Source: Bacteroidaceae bacterium (GTDB taxonomy: Bacteria > Bacteroidota > Bacteroidia > Bacteroidales > Bacteroidaceae). From it: a DNA stretch of 14,462 nt. Shown here one piece after another: positions 1 through 8,009 of the stretch. Positions within the stretch are counted from its first letter, which is position 1. Every line of letters starts with the position of its first letter. The DNA is taken from positions 1 to 14,462 of the forward strand of contig JAFNWA010000171.1 in the NCBI GenBank assembly GCA_017383665.1, in the 5' to 3' direction. A program made the position numbers and the translations under genes. The notes below the pieces were generated by a model, which made no database searches, was not told the DNA's origin, and saw nothing but the letters and a program-made list of their open reading frames with translations.

Positions 1-2698
1 AGTTGAGTTCGTCATGCACCTGCAGTATCATTGTAGATTTTATGGATTCTGCCTTGAATCGCTTGTATATGTTTATCATTGCAACTTTTATTATGTCTGC
101 TGCACTTCCCTGTATGGGTGCATTAACAGCATTTCGCTCAGCATATCCGCGCACCACAGCATTGTGCGAGTTTATATCGGGCAGGTAGCGCTTGCGATGG
201 AATATGGTCTCTACATATCCGTTTGCCTTTGCCTCTTGTTTACATTTTTCAATGTACTCTTGCACTCCGCTGTATGTGGCAAAATAGTTCTCAATCAGTT
301 CCTTTGCCTCGCGACGGTCCACATTCATCCTCTCGGCAAGACCAAATACCGAGATTCCGTATATTATACCAAAATTGGCAACTTTTGCCTTGCGGCGTTC
401 ATCCTTTGTAACATCTTCAATAGGCTTCTTATACACCTTTGCCGCTGTTGCCGCATGGATATCATAGCCACTACGGAAATCCTCGATCATGTTGCTATCT
501 CCACTCAAATGAGCCATTATACGCAGTTCTATTTGTGAGTAATCGACCGAGAGGAACTGGCAACCGTTGTCGGGCACGAAAGCCTTGCGCACCTCCTTGC
601 CATCCTCGTCGCGGATGGGTATGTTCTGCAAGTTCGGATTGCTTGAACTAAGTCGTCCGGTAGCTGTGACTGTCTGGTTATATGATGTATGTATCTTTCC
701 GGTTTGGGGATTCACAAGTTCGGGCAAAGCATCGATGTATGTGCTCAAAAGTTTCTTCAAACCGCGGTATTGCAGAATCTCCTTGACTATTGGGTGGCGG
801 TTCTGCAACTGAGCAAGAACCTCTTCCGATGTCACATACTGCCCGGTCTTGGTCTTCTTGGGTTTATCGACAATCTTGAGTTTCCCGAACAGAATATCAC
901 CCACCTGCTTGGGTGATGCAATATTGAATGGCTCCCCGGCAAGTGAATATATCTGTTCTTCAATATCGGCAAGTCTTTTGCCGAACAGGATAGATGTCTC
1001 TTTCAAAGCTTCCGTGTCAATGCGCGCACCGTTACGCTCCATATAAGCGAGGACTGGAACAAGAGGCATCTCGATATTGTAGAACAGTTCCTCAATACCC
1101 TCTTTCTTGAGTTCTTCCTGTAATATGTTCTTCAGTTTTAGAGTTACATCGGCATCCTCACAAGCATAATCGCATACAAGGGTAGGGGGGACATCACGCA
1201 TATTCTTTTGCCCACGCCCCTTTTCACCAATCAGTTCCTCAATCTTTATGGTTTCATAGTTGAGATAGATTTCGGCAAGGTAGTCCATTCCATGGAACAA
1301 CTCCGGCTGCAAGACATAATGGGCTATCATGGTGTCGAAAAGTTTTCCGCGCACCTCTATGCCGTAGTTGGCTAACACTGTAATGTCATATTTTATATTC
1401 TGTCCAACTTTCTCAATTTCCTCGTTTTCGAAAATTTCTCTCAGAATTTCAAGCTTTGTCATCACCTTCTCTCTTTCGGCCGGCATGGGCAAATAGAAGG
1501 CCTCGTTTTCCTTGACCGCAAAGCTTATACCCACCAATTCGGCAGCAAGAGCATTGGTACTTGTTGTTTCTGTGTCAAAACATACAGTTTTGCAATTTTT
1601 CAGTACATGTGCTAAATTGGTTATATCATCCTCTGTATCAATGAGTTTGTATGTATGTTTTATGTCTTTTAACGCCAAATGGCTCGATTTTTTTTCTTCG
1701 CCTGTATCTTCGTCCGCAAAAAAATCAAAGAGAGAGCCTTGGAGCGAGTCCTGTTTTGCGCTTTTTTTGTTTGTTGCCTGAACAGCATCCGTGGTTGTCA
1801 TCGCGTCGTCAAAAAGTGACGGTGCAAAATTTGTTTTCATCACTCGCTCTTTCAAAGCGCGCAATTCATAAAAAGTGAAAAGTTTTGAGAGCTCCTCTTC
1901 GTTGGGAGCTTCTCTTTTCAATGACTCCATGTCAAGTTCAACAGGAACATCGGTCTTGATTGTCGCAAGGAATTTGCTGAACAGAATCTGTTCCCTGTTC
2001 TCTTCTACTTTTGTCTTCAATGCACCTTTAAGTTCGGTGGTATTTGCAAGCATGTTCTCAATGCTTCCGAACTGAGCAATCAATTTTTGCGCAGTCTTTT
2101 CACCTACTCCGGGACATCCGGGGATGTTGTCACTCGAGTCGCCCATCAGTCCAAGAAGGTCGATAACCTGCAATGTATTTTCAATACCAAACTTCTCTTT
2201 AACCCTCTCAATGCCCATAACCTCGAACTCCTTGTCACCATATTTGGGACGGTAGATAAAAGTGGTATCCGAGACAAGTTGTCCATAATCCTTGTCTGGG
2301 GTCATCATATATGTAATAATTCCCCTTTTCTCCGCCTGTTTCGCAAGTGTTCCAATAACATCATCGGCTTCATATCCCGGAACTTCAAAAATGGGGATAT
2401 TATAGGCTTTAATAAACTCTTTTATTACAGGTACAGATTCCCTTATAACTTCGGGTGTCTCCTCTCTCTGCGCCTTGTATTGCTCGAAGGCCTCATGACG
2501 GAATGTAGGCCCCTTGGGGTCAAATGCAATTCCAATATGGGTGGGGTTCTCCTTTTTCAATACATCTTCAAGGGTGTTTATAAAGCCCATGATTGCCGAT
2601 GTGTTGAATCCTTTGGAGTTGATTCGAGGGTTCTTTATGAATGCATAATAAGCACGGTATATAAGTGCATAGGCGTCTAGAAGAAATAACTTGTCCAT
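1..2698 (-). CDS. polA: DNA polymerase I (3' end cut off by window edge)
   Basis: DNA polymerase I removes RNA primers and fills gaps in replication and excision repair. The 899 codons visible contain all three domains. The N-terminal 5'-nuclease (about residues 1-290) has LLDAYALIYRAYYAF, GYEADD, TPDKD and GDSSDNIPG. The 3'-5' exonuclease (about 345-530) keeps all its catalytic motifs: FDTET (D375, E377), NIKYD (D438) and YACED (D515), so proofreading is probably active, as in E. coli. In the polymerase domain, motif A is VDYSQIELR (D719), motif B is RRKAKVANFGIIYG (F776, the position of E. coli F762), and motif C begins QVHDEL (H895, D896). Spacing matches E. coli with an offset of 14, so roughly 40-50 residues are missing at the window start. 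The ATG at 2698 gives the expected N-terminus. The linker carries a possible clamp-binding motif (see findings). The gene is divergent from the prenyl synthase. Identification is very secure. Confidence 0.97.
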   Translation of the reverse strand, partial: MDKLFLLDAYALIYRAYYAFIKNPRINSKGFNTSAIMGFINTLEDVLKKENPTHIGIAFDPKGPTFRHEAFEQYKAQREETPEVIRESVPVIKEFIKAYNIPIFEVPGYEADDVIGTLAKQAEKRGIITYMMTPDKDYGQLVSDTTFIYRPKYGDKEFEVMGIERVKEKFGIENTLQVIDLLGLMGDSSDNIPGCPGVGEKTAQKLIAQFGSIENMLANTTELKGALKTKVEENREQILFSKFLATIKTDVPVELDMESLKREAPNEEELSKLFTFYELRALKERVMKTNFAPSLFDDAMTTTDAVQATNKKSAKQDSLQGSLFDFFADEDTGEEKKSSHLALKDIKHTYKLIDTEDDITNLAHVLKNCKTVCFDTETTSTNALAAELVGISFAVKENEAFYLPMPAEREKVMTKLEILREIFENEEIEKVGQNIKYDITVLANYGIEVRGKLFDTMIAHYVLQPELFHGMDYLAEIYLNYETIKIEELIGEKGRGQKNMRDVPPTLVCDYACEDADVTLKLKNILQEELKKEGIEELFYNIEMPLVPVLAYMERNGARIDTEALKETSILFGKRLADIEEQIYSLAGEPFNIASPKQVGDILFGKLKIVDKPKKTKTGQYVTSEEVLAQLQNRHPIVKEILQYRGLKKLLSTYIDALPELVNPQTGKIHTSYNQTVTATGRLSSSNPNLQNIPIRDEDGKEVRKAFVPDNGCQFLSVDYSQIELRIMAHLSGDSNMIEDFRSGYDIHAATAAKVYKKPIEDVTKDERRKAKVANFGIIYGISVFGLAERMNVDRREAKELIENYFATYSGVQEYIEKCKQEAKANGYVETIFHRKRYLPDINSHNAVVRGYAERNAVNAPIQGSAADIIKVAMINIYKRFKAESIKSTMILQVHDELN

Positions 2699-2735
2699 TT
2701 AAAATTGAATTAGGAGTCCGTAAAAATACATAATT

Positions 2736-2769
2736 TTTGTCACTATCCATTGCTTTTTTATTACTTTTG
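2736..2769 (+). promoter_or_regulatory. Bacteroidetes-type promoter of the polyprenyl synthase gene
   Basis: A -7 element TACTTTTG (2762-2769) fits TAnnTTTG exactly. TTTG at 2736-2739 can act as the -33 element, with 22 bp between them, slightly long for the class. Transcription would start near 2775 and leave a leader of about 30 nt before the ATG at 2806, with no Shine-Dalgarno sequence, as is common in this phylum. No equally good promoter is seen for the divergent polA. Confidence 0.6.
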
Positions 2770-2805
2770 CATCCAAAGAATGTTTAAACTCTATACATCA
2801 TCGCA

Positions 2806-3780
2806 ATGAGTCTTTTGTCAACCATAAAAACGCCAATAGAGCGGGATATTGCTGATTTTAACGACTATTTCAAGTCGTTGTTGAAAAGCGATGTCGTGCT
2901 CATGGATAATGCTTTGTCTTTCCTGTCAGAGTCTGTCGGGAAGATGATGCGCCCCATGCTGGTGTTGCTGGTAGCAAAAAGTGCAGGAGGAATAAATGAC
3001 AAGACCTATTCGGCTGCAGCTGCAGTGGAACTTTTGCACAATGCAAGTTTGTTGCACGATGATGTCATTGACGAGAGTGACAAGCGTCGCGGTCGCCCAT
3101 CACTGAATGTCCGTTTCAACAATAATGTGGCTGTTCTTGCAGGTGATTACATGTTTTCAATGTCATTGGGTTGTGCTGCCAAGACTGGTGATACACGCGT
3201 CGTTGACAGTCTTTCCGTAATGGGGCGCGACCTGCCTAATGGAGAAGTGTTGCAATTCGAGATGCAGCAAAAAGGAACTTACAGCGAGGAGAATTATCTC
3301 AGAGCAATATATTACAAGACCGCATCGCTTTTTGTCTGTTGTTGTGCATGTGCTGTATATACAGCAGGCGGGAATGATGAGTTGGTTTCCCGTTTCTGTG
3401 AGTTTGGAAAATATGCCGGTCTCTGTTTTCAGATGAAGGACGATATTTTTGATTACTACAGTAATGATATTGGAAAGCCAACCGGCAGTGATATGCGTGA
3501 GGGCAAGATTACATTGCCTGCATTGTATGTGCTTTCAAACAGCAAAAACCCTCTTCTGGAACCTATCCGCGAAAAGTTGGCAAATGGAATTTTCCTTGAT
3601 GAAAAGGAGATTGAGACTTTGATTGAAATTTCCAAGAAAGAGGGAGGAATTGACTACACTAACAGTTATATTGAGCGTTACCGTAACATTGCGATAGAGT
3701 CATTGCCTTGTAACATTCCGGTTGAATTGCGTGATGCGCTTGTTGCATATATCGATTATGTCATCGCCAGAGAGAAATAA
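2806..3780 (+). CDS. trans-polyprenyl diphosphate synthase, probably long-chain (octaprenyl/menaquinone side chain type)
   Basis: This enzyme condenses isopentenyl diphosphate onto an allylic diphosphate to build an all-trans polyprenyl chain, most likely the menaquinone side chain in this group. The 324 residues match the usual length. The first aspartate-rich motif is DDVID (85-89) inside LLHDDVIDESDKRRGRPS, with the diphosphate-binding arginines following. The second is DDIFD (212-216), followed by GKPTGSDMREGKITLPAL, typical of the IspB/HepT/SPS group. The residues four and five before the first DDxxD are small (S81, A80). In short-chain farnesyl synthases bulky residues sit there and stop elongation, so a long product is inferred; exact length cannot be read. 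It is transcribed alone: divergent from polA, convergent with deoC. The family is certain; the product is inferred. Confidence 0.93.
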   Translation: MSLLSTIKTPIERDIADFNDYFKSLLKSDVVLMDNALSFLSESVGKMMRPMLVLLVAKSAGGINDKTYSAAAAVELLHNASLLHDDVIDESDKRRGRPSLNVRFNNNVAVLAGDYMFSMSLGCAAKTGDTRVVDSLSVMGRDLPNGEVLQFEMQQKGTYSEENYLRAIYYKTASLFVCCCACAVYTAGGNDELVSRFCEFGKYAGLCFQMKDDIFDYYSNDIGKPTGSDMREGKITLPALYVLSNSKNPLLEPIREKLANGIFLDEKEIETLIEISKKEGGIDYTNSYIERYRNIAIESLPCNIPVELRDALVAYIDYVIAREK

Positions 3781-3797
3781 TCCGGAACTGTAAACAG

Positions 3798-3838
3798 ATT
3801 GAAAAAGGGGTGTTGCTGCGCAACACCCCTTTTTCAAT
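3798..3838. terminator. Bidirectional hairpin terminator between the convergent prenyl synthase and deoC genes
   Basis: The arms 3798-3816 and 3820-3838 form a 19-bp perfect stem around a 3-nt loop (TGC). The core is GGGGTGTTGC paired with GCAACACCCC, flanked by A5 on one side and T5 on the other, so RNA from either strand ends the hairpin in a U run. It begins 17 bases after the prenyl synthase stop and lies 14 bases beyond the deoC stop, which fits one shared terminator for two convergent genes. Confidence 0.9.
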
Positions 3839-3852
3839 TATTCCTGTTTTAA

Positions 3853-4788
3853 TCAGAAGAATTTTACCTCTTCTCCCACGATTTCGCTTAAACATAGGTT
3901 TGCAAGTCGGCTTGTGCCAAGACGGAACAACTCGTTGTTCAACCACTCCTCGCCAAGTAGCTCTTTTACTATTGTGTAATAAACAAGAGCGTCGTGCACG
4001 GTGTTGATACCGCCGGCCGGTTTAAAACCAATCTTGCGTCCTGTCTTGTCGTAGTACTCCTTTATTGTGCTACACATTACATACGCAGCCTCGGGTGTTG
4101 CTGCCGGCGATTCCTTTCCGGTTGATGTCTTGATGAAGTCTGCCCCCGAATATATCGATAGAATCGATGCTTTTTTGATGTTCTCGGCTGTTGCAAGTGC
4201 GCCTGTCTCAAGGATAACCTTCAGGTGTCTATCGCCACAAACACTCTTTAGTTCCTGGATCTCGTCGCATACGCCTTCGTAGTCTCCACTTAGGAACTTG
4301 CCCACACTTAATACAATATCAATCTCTGTCGCGCCATCATGGACAGCCATGGCTGTCTCGGCAACCTTAATCTCTTGGAATGTCTGTGATGAGGGGAATC
4401 CTCCCGACACACATGCGATGCCTACATTCTCAACCTGCAATGTGTCGTTGACAATCTTTGCAAAGTTGGGATATACGCATATTGCTGCAACATTCTTCAA
4501 GTCGGGGTATTTGTCATCGAACTCGTTTACCTTCTCTGTGAATGCCATAACGCTCTCTTCGCTGTCTGTACATTTGAGTGTTGTGAGGTCGATGCAATTG
4601 AAAAGCAGTTTCTTTACCTCGAGGGTGTTGTTCTGCTCAACCTTTTCTTCGATAAGTTTCTTTACTTTGGCAGCAACTTCTTCGTCGCTCATAGCCTTGC
4701 AGTAGTCATTCAATACAAAATCATACTTGCTCTCTTCATCGGCGTGGTGATGGTGTTCACCGCATCCGCAACTGTTTCTTTCACTCAT
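3853..4788 (-). CDS. deoC: Deoxyribose-phosphate aldolase with a Cys/His-rich N-terminal extension
   Basis: DeoC splits 2-deoxyribose 5-phosphate into glyceraldehyde 3-phosphate and acetaldehyde, the last step of deoxynucleoside breakdown. The class I aldolase residues are present: the Schiff-base lysine K220 in FIKTSTGKE, the second lysine K256 in KPAGGI, and D157 in ATEIDIVLSVG, which lines up with E. coli D102. At 311 residues it is about 50 longer than E. coli DeoC. The extra part is at the N-terminus, starting with a CGCGEHHHH stretch (C7, C9, H12-H15) followed by a charged helical segment. The ATG at 4788 overlaps the end of the upstream MazG-like gene by 8 bases, which suggests translational coupling and makes it the last gene of the mnmG-apt-uvrC-dtd cluster. 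Function is secure; the role of the N-terminal extension is unknown. Confidence 0.96.
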   Translation of the reverse strand: MSERNSCGCGEHHHHADEESKYDFVLNDYCKAMSDEEVAAKVKKLIEEKVEQNNTLEVKKLLFNCIDLTTLKCTDSEESVMAFTEKVNEFDDKYPDLKNVAAICVYPNFAKIVNDTLQVENVGIACVSGGFPSSQTFQEIKVAETAMAVHDGATEIDIVLSVGKFLSGDYEGVCDEIQELKSVCGDRHLKVILETGALATAENIKKASILSIYSGADFIKTSTGKESPAATPEAAYVMCSTIKEYYDKTGRKIGFKPAGGINTVHDALVYYTIVKELLGEEWLNNELFRLGTSRLANLCLSEIVGEEVKFF

Positions 4789-5113
4789 CTCTATCTAATT
4801 TTGGATTATTTATATGTCTCTTGTTATCTCTTTTGGTCTTTTTGTCGAGGTTTTTTTCTAATGCTTCTGTAAGATCTACTCCTGTTTGGTTGGCAATGCA
4901 TATAAGTACCCACAGAACATCTGCAAGTTCATCGCCAAGGTCGCTCTTCTCATTTTCCTTGAACGACTGTTCACCATACCTGCGTGCCATTATTCGAGCC
5001 ACTTCGCCAACCTCCTCGGTTAGAATTGCAGTGTTGGTAAGTTCGTTAAAATAGCGGACACCATACTCCTTTATCCATGCATCTACACGCTGTTGCGCTT
5101 CTTTTATTGTCAT
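4781..5113 (-). CDS. MazG-like nucleotide pyrophosphohydrolase
   Basis: This small all-alpha protein belongs to the MazG/dUTPase-like superfamily, which hydrolyses nucleoside triphosphates to monophosphate and pyrophosphate with Mg2+. The metal-binding pattern is visible: EEVGE (33-37) and, after a loop, ELAD (E62, D65) in GDELADVLWVLICIANQTG. Members of this size (110 residues) are single-domain and probably act as dimers or tetramers. I chose the ATG at 5113, giving MTIKEAQ. A GTG at 5119 would add two residues and overlap the dtd stop, but the ATG sits just 2 bases after that stop and gives the more usual N-terminus. The end overlaps deoC by 8 bases. Substrate cannot be read. Company with dtd, apt and deoC suggests removal of aberrant or surplus nucleotides, which is inference. 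It is not part of a mazEF toxin pair. Confidence 0.88.
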   Translation of the reverse strand: MTIKEAQQRVDAWIKEYGVRYFNELTNTAILTEEVGEVARIMARRYGEQSFKENEKSDLGDELADVLWVLICIANQTGVDLTEALEKNLDKKTKRDNKRHINNPKLDRDE

Positions 5114-5115
5114 AG

Positions 5116-5568
5116 TCACTCTTTATTCTTTGAATCTATGAATATTGTCACTGGACCGTCATTAAGCAGGTTTACCTTCATGTCTGCTCCAAAAACACCT
5201 CGTTGTATTGGTTTGTTTACCGCAAGTTCCATTTCGTTGCAGAACTCCTCGTACAATGGTATCGAAATTTCGGGCTTTGCAGCCTTTATATATGAGGGGC
5301 GGTTACCTTTCTTGGTAGATGCCATCAATGTGAACTGGCTCACAGCAAGAATATCTCCGCCGGTTTCAATAACAGAGCGGTTCATGACCCCATTCTCATC
5401 GTCGAAAAGTCGTATATTGGCAATCTTTTTGGTCAACCAAAGTATATCTTCGCGACTATCATCTTCTGTTATACCTATAAAAACAAGCAATCCGCTGTGT
5501 ATCAACGAAATAACCTCTCCATCCACGGTGACGGATGCATTTTTTACCCTCTGTATAAGTACTCTCAT
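5116..5568 (-). CDS. dtd: D-aminoacyl-tRNA deacylase
   Basis: DTD frees tRNAs mischarged with D-amino acids or glycine, so that they do not poison translation. The 150-residue length and the family signature are complete: MRVLIQRVKNASVTVDG at the N-terminus, the SQFTL motif (77-81), GNRPS (88-92) and LLNDGPVT with the Gly-Pro pair (138-139) that forms the chiral-proofreading cis-peptide. The frame stays open for 12 codons upstream to 5604, but family members start at MR(V/A)xxQRV, so the ATG at 5568 is used. That leaves 43 bases after uvrC. The TGA stop is 2 bases before the ATG of the MazG-like gene. Nothing is missing or disrupted. Confidence 0.96.
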   Translation of the reverse strand: MRVLIQRVKNASVTVDGEVISLIHSGLLVFIGITEDDSREDILWLTKKIANIRLFDDENGVMNRSVIETGGDILAVSQFTLMASTKKGNRPSYIKAAKPEISIPLYEEFCNEMELAVNKPIQRGVFGADMKVNLLNDGPVTIFIDSKNKE

Positions 5569-5611
5569 TGCTCTGTCTGTTTTTCCTTTTGCGAATATAC
5601 ACAAAAATGCC

Positions 5612-7432
5612 TTACGATTTCTGCCACTCGAGTATAATTTCTGCTTTTGCCTTACCTATTACTGCCATCAGTTCCTCACTGCTTGCACTCTTTATCTGCT
5701 TTACACTCTTGAAATGCCTGAGAAGTGCAGTCTTGCTTTTTTCTCCTATTCCCTTGATCTTGTCAAGTTCCGATTCTGTCTGTCGTTTACTTCGCCTCTC
5801 GCGATGGAATGTTATTGCAAAACGGTGTACCTCGTCCTGTATCTGAGATAGTAGCCTGAACAGTGTCGTTCCCTGCTTGAGCCCGATTACATCTCCTTTT
5901 TCAGTTATTACCTCCGATGTTCTGTGCTTGCTGTTCTTTACCAGTCCAAGTACGGGAATGTCAAGTCCAAGCTTCTCTTTTGTTATGCTGCGTATTGCCT
6001 CCATTTGGCCTTTTCCTCCGTCGGCAAATATCAGGCTTGGCAATTCACCTCCCTCCTCAATAATGCGCTTGTATCGGCGTTCTACAACCTCACGCATAGA
6101 GGCATAGTCATCGGCGCCTGTGACGCTCTTTATAATGAACTTTCTATACTCCTTTTTACTTGGTTTCAGTTTCCTGAATACAACACATGCTGCTACGGCA
6201 TCAGTTCCTTGTATATTTGAATTATCGAAACTTTCGATTACAAGAGGCATTTTTTCAAGTTGCAATGCCTCTTGTACCTCCTTCATCATGCGTGTGGCCT
6301 TTTGTTCTGGATTTAACTTGTCTTCCTGTTTCATGCGGTCTGCCCTGTACTGTTTCACATTCAGCTTTGAAAGTGCCAGCAGGCGTGCCTTTTCTCCTTT
6401 TTGCGGCACAGTTATTGTTACGCCGTCTATTGGAAGTTCAATAGGGAAGGGGAGTATTATCTCTTTTGCTTGGCTGCAGAACCTTTCCCTTAATTCCACA
6501 ATGCCCATTGAAATCAATTCCTCGTCGCTTTCATCGAGTTTTTTCTTATACTCAATGGTGAACGCTTGTGTTATGCAGCCATTGTTTATGTGCAGGAAGT
6601 TCACGAAAGCATTCTTTTCATTACTCTCAATTGAGAATACATCAAGGTTTGTCATCAATGGACTTACAACCTCGCTTTTTGCCCTGAAGTTCTCTATCAA
6701 TTGATATTTGTTTTTGATTTCCTGTGCACCTTCAAAATCGAGTTTCGATGCTTTTTCTCCCATTTCAGCGAGCAAATCGCTTTGGATTGATTTTATGTCT
6801 CCTTTTAGAACAGAAATTACTTCTGTTATCATTTTGCTGTAATCCTCACTTGATATTTTACCAATGCATGGTGCACAGCAGTTGTCCATCTGATATTCAA
6901 GACATGGTTTGTATTTTCCTTCTCTTACACCCTCTGGCGTTATTTTCAAATTGCACGAACGAAGCGGGTACAGCTTTTTTACTAGTTCCAGCAAAGCGTG
7001 CAAAGCGCCTGCATTTGTGTAAGGACCAAAAAAACGGCCCTTTCCTTTTTCAACCTGTCTTGTCTTGAATAATTTTGGAAAGTATTCATTCGTAATGCAT
7101 ATTGACGGATATGTCTTGTCGTCCTTCAATAAAACATTATAGCGAGGCTGATGCTGCTTTATGAGACTGTTCTCAAGTAGCAGTGCATCTGCCTCGCTGT
7201 TTACTACGACATAGCGTATGTCTGATATTTTTGCAACAAGCAACTTTGTCTTTAGTGTCTGCTGCTCTTTGTTGAAATAAGAGGATACACGGCGTTTTAG
7301 GTTTTTAGCCTTCCCGACATAGATAATTACACCATTCTCATCAAGATACTGGTAGCATCCCGGTGAATCGGGCAAATTCCTGACTATGCCTTTAAGATAT
7401 TCTTCTTTTTTCTCTCTATCCTCTTTGCCCAT
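5612..7432 (-). CDS. uvrC: Excinuclease ABC subunit C
   Basis: UvrC makes the two incisions on either side of a DNA lesion in nucleotide excision repair with UvrA and UvrB. At 606 residues it is full length. The GIY-YIG nuclease domain lies at 20-100 (GCYQYL, IIYVGKAKNLKRRVSSYF, LENSLIK) and makes the 3' cut. Four cysteines C160, C177, C185 and C189 match the ligands of the iron-sulfur cluster described in E. coli UvrC; C186 is an extra. A UVR (UvrB-binding) helix pair lies near 215-250. The RNase H-like domain that makes the 5' cut has its D-D-H triad in SFDNSN (D403), FADGGKGQ (D471) and DEVHRF (H536). A helix-hairpin-helix domain ends the protein (LDKIKGIGEKSKTALLRHF). It begins 2 bases after the apt stop, so the two are almost certainly co-transcribed. 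Confidence 0.97.
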   Translation of the reverse strand: MGKEDREKKEEYLKGIVRNLPDSPGCYQYLDENGVIIYVGKAKNLKRRVSSYFNKEQQTLKTKLLVAKISDIRYVVVNSEADALLLENSLIKQHQPRYNVLLKDDKTYPSICITNEYFPKLFKTRQVEKGKGRFFGPYTNAGALHALLELVKKLYPLRSCNLKITPEGVREGKYKPCLEYQMDNCCAPCIGKISSEDYSKMITEVISVLKGDIKSIQSDLLAEMGEKASKLDFEGAQEIKNKYQLIENFRAKSEVVSPLMTNLDVFSIESNEKNAFVNFLHINNGCITQAFTIEYKKKLDESDEELISMGIVELRERFCSQAKEIILPFPIELPIDGVTITVPQKGEKARLLALSKLNVKQYRADRMKQEDKLNPEQKATRMMKEVQEALQLEKMPLVIESFDNSNIQGTDAVAACVVFRKLKPSKKEYRKFIIKSVTGADDYASMREVVERRYKRIIEEGGELPSLIFADGGKGQMEAIRSITKEKLGLDIPVLGLVKNSKHRTSEVITEKGDVIGLKQGTTLFRLLSQIQDEVHRFAITFHRERRSKRQTESELDKIKGIGEKSKTALLRHFKSVKQIKSASSEELMAVIGKAKAEIILEWQKS

Positions 7433-7434
7433 TT

Positions 7435-7968
7435 TTACTTACCCTCTAATGTTAGCAGGCATTCTATGTCGGCATCAGCGGGGAATATCTCTCTGCCCTT
7501 CAAGCCTTCTAACTCAATAATGAAGTTTATCATTACCTTTTTTGGATTCAATTTCTTTACAAGGTGATATGCTGCAAGCATTGTTCCGCCGGTTGCGAGC
7601 AGGTCGTCATGTATGAGAACAACATCATTCTCGTCAATTGCATCCTTGTGTATTTCAATTGTATCACGGCCATACTCTTTGCCGTATGTCTCGCTGATTG
7701 TTTCTGCTGGCAACTTGCCTGGCTTGCGAATGGGCACGAAGCCTGCGTTCAATTTTACAGCAAGTGACGATGCCATTACAAAACCACGAGATTCAATACC
7801 GACGATTTTTGTGATACCTTTGTTCTTGTACATTTCATAAAGCGCGTTATCCATCTCACGCAGACATTCGGGATTCTTGAATAGCGATGTCACATCTTTA
7901 AACTGTATTCCGGGAATAGGGAAATCCGGGATGTTTCTCAAATTTTTGAGTAGCAATTCTGTGTTCAT
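7435..7968 (-). CDS. apt: Adenine phosphoribosyltransferase
   Basis: APT salvages free adenine by joining it to PRPP to give AMP and pyrophosphate, in the cytoplasm. The 177 residues cover the whole type I phosphoribosyltransferase fold. The base-specific hood segment is near the start (IPDFPIPGIQFKDVT, 13-27). ESRGF is at 59-63, the flexible loop begins RKPGKLP (81-87), and the PRPP-binding signature VVLIHDDLLATGGT runs 116-129. H120 sits where many homologues have V or a similar residue, which is probably harmless. The next gene, uvrC, begins 2 bases after its stop. Upstream, 62 bases separate it from mnmG; no TAnnTTTG promoter is visible there, so it may be read from the mnmG promoter. The gap holds the parS-like palindrome. 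Confidence 0.96.
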   Translation of the reverse strand: MNTELLLKNLRNIPDFPIPGIQFKDVTSLFKNPECLREMDNALYEMYKNKGITKIVGIESRGFVMASSLAVKLNAGFVPIRKPGKLPAETISETYGKEYGRDTIEIHKDAIDENDVVLIHDDLLATGGTMLAAYHLVKKLNPKKVMINFIIELEGLKGREIFPADADIECLLTLEGK

Positions 7969-8009
7969 TGGTTGTCTATTTTTAAGTTAGAGTTGTTGTT
8001 TTGAATAAA

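Noticed and set aside
2087..2680. Open frame of 197 codons on the plus strand
   Set aside because: Antisense to the 5'-nuclease domain of polA, whose catalytic motifs are intact on the other strand.
2721..2728. Possible polA -7 element TATTTTTA on the minus strand
   Set aside because: The last base departs from TAnnTTTG and no TTG lies at the right distance upstream. I could not support a polA promoter from sequence.
4781..5113. Toxin-antitoxin or (p)ppGpp-related mazG locus
   Set aside because: There is no mazE, mazF or relA nearby; the protein is the short single-domain MazG-like form and sits in a housekeeping cluster.
5093..5851. Long open frame of 252 codons on the plus strand
   Set aside because: It runs antisense across dtd and the end of uvrC, both clear family members; its translation shows no recognisable family features.
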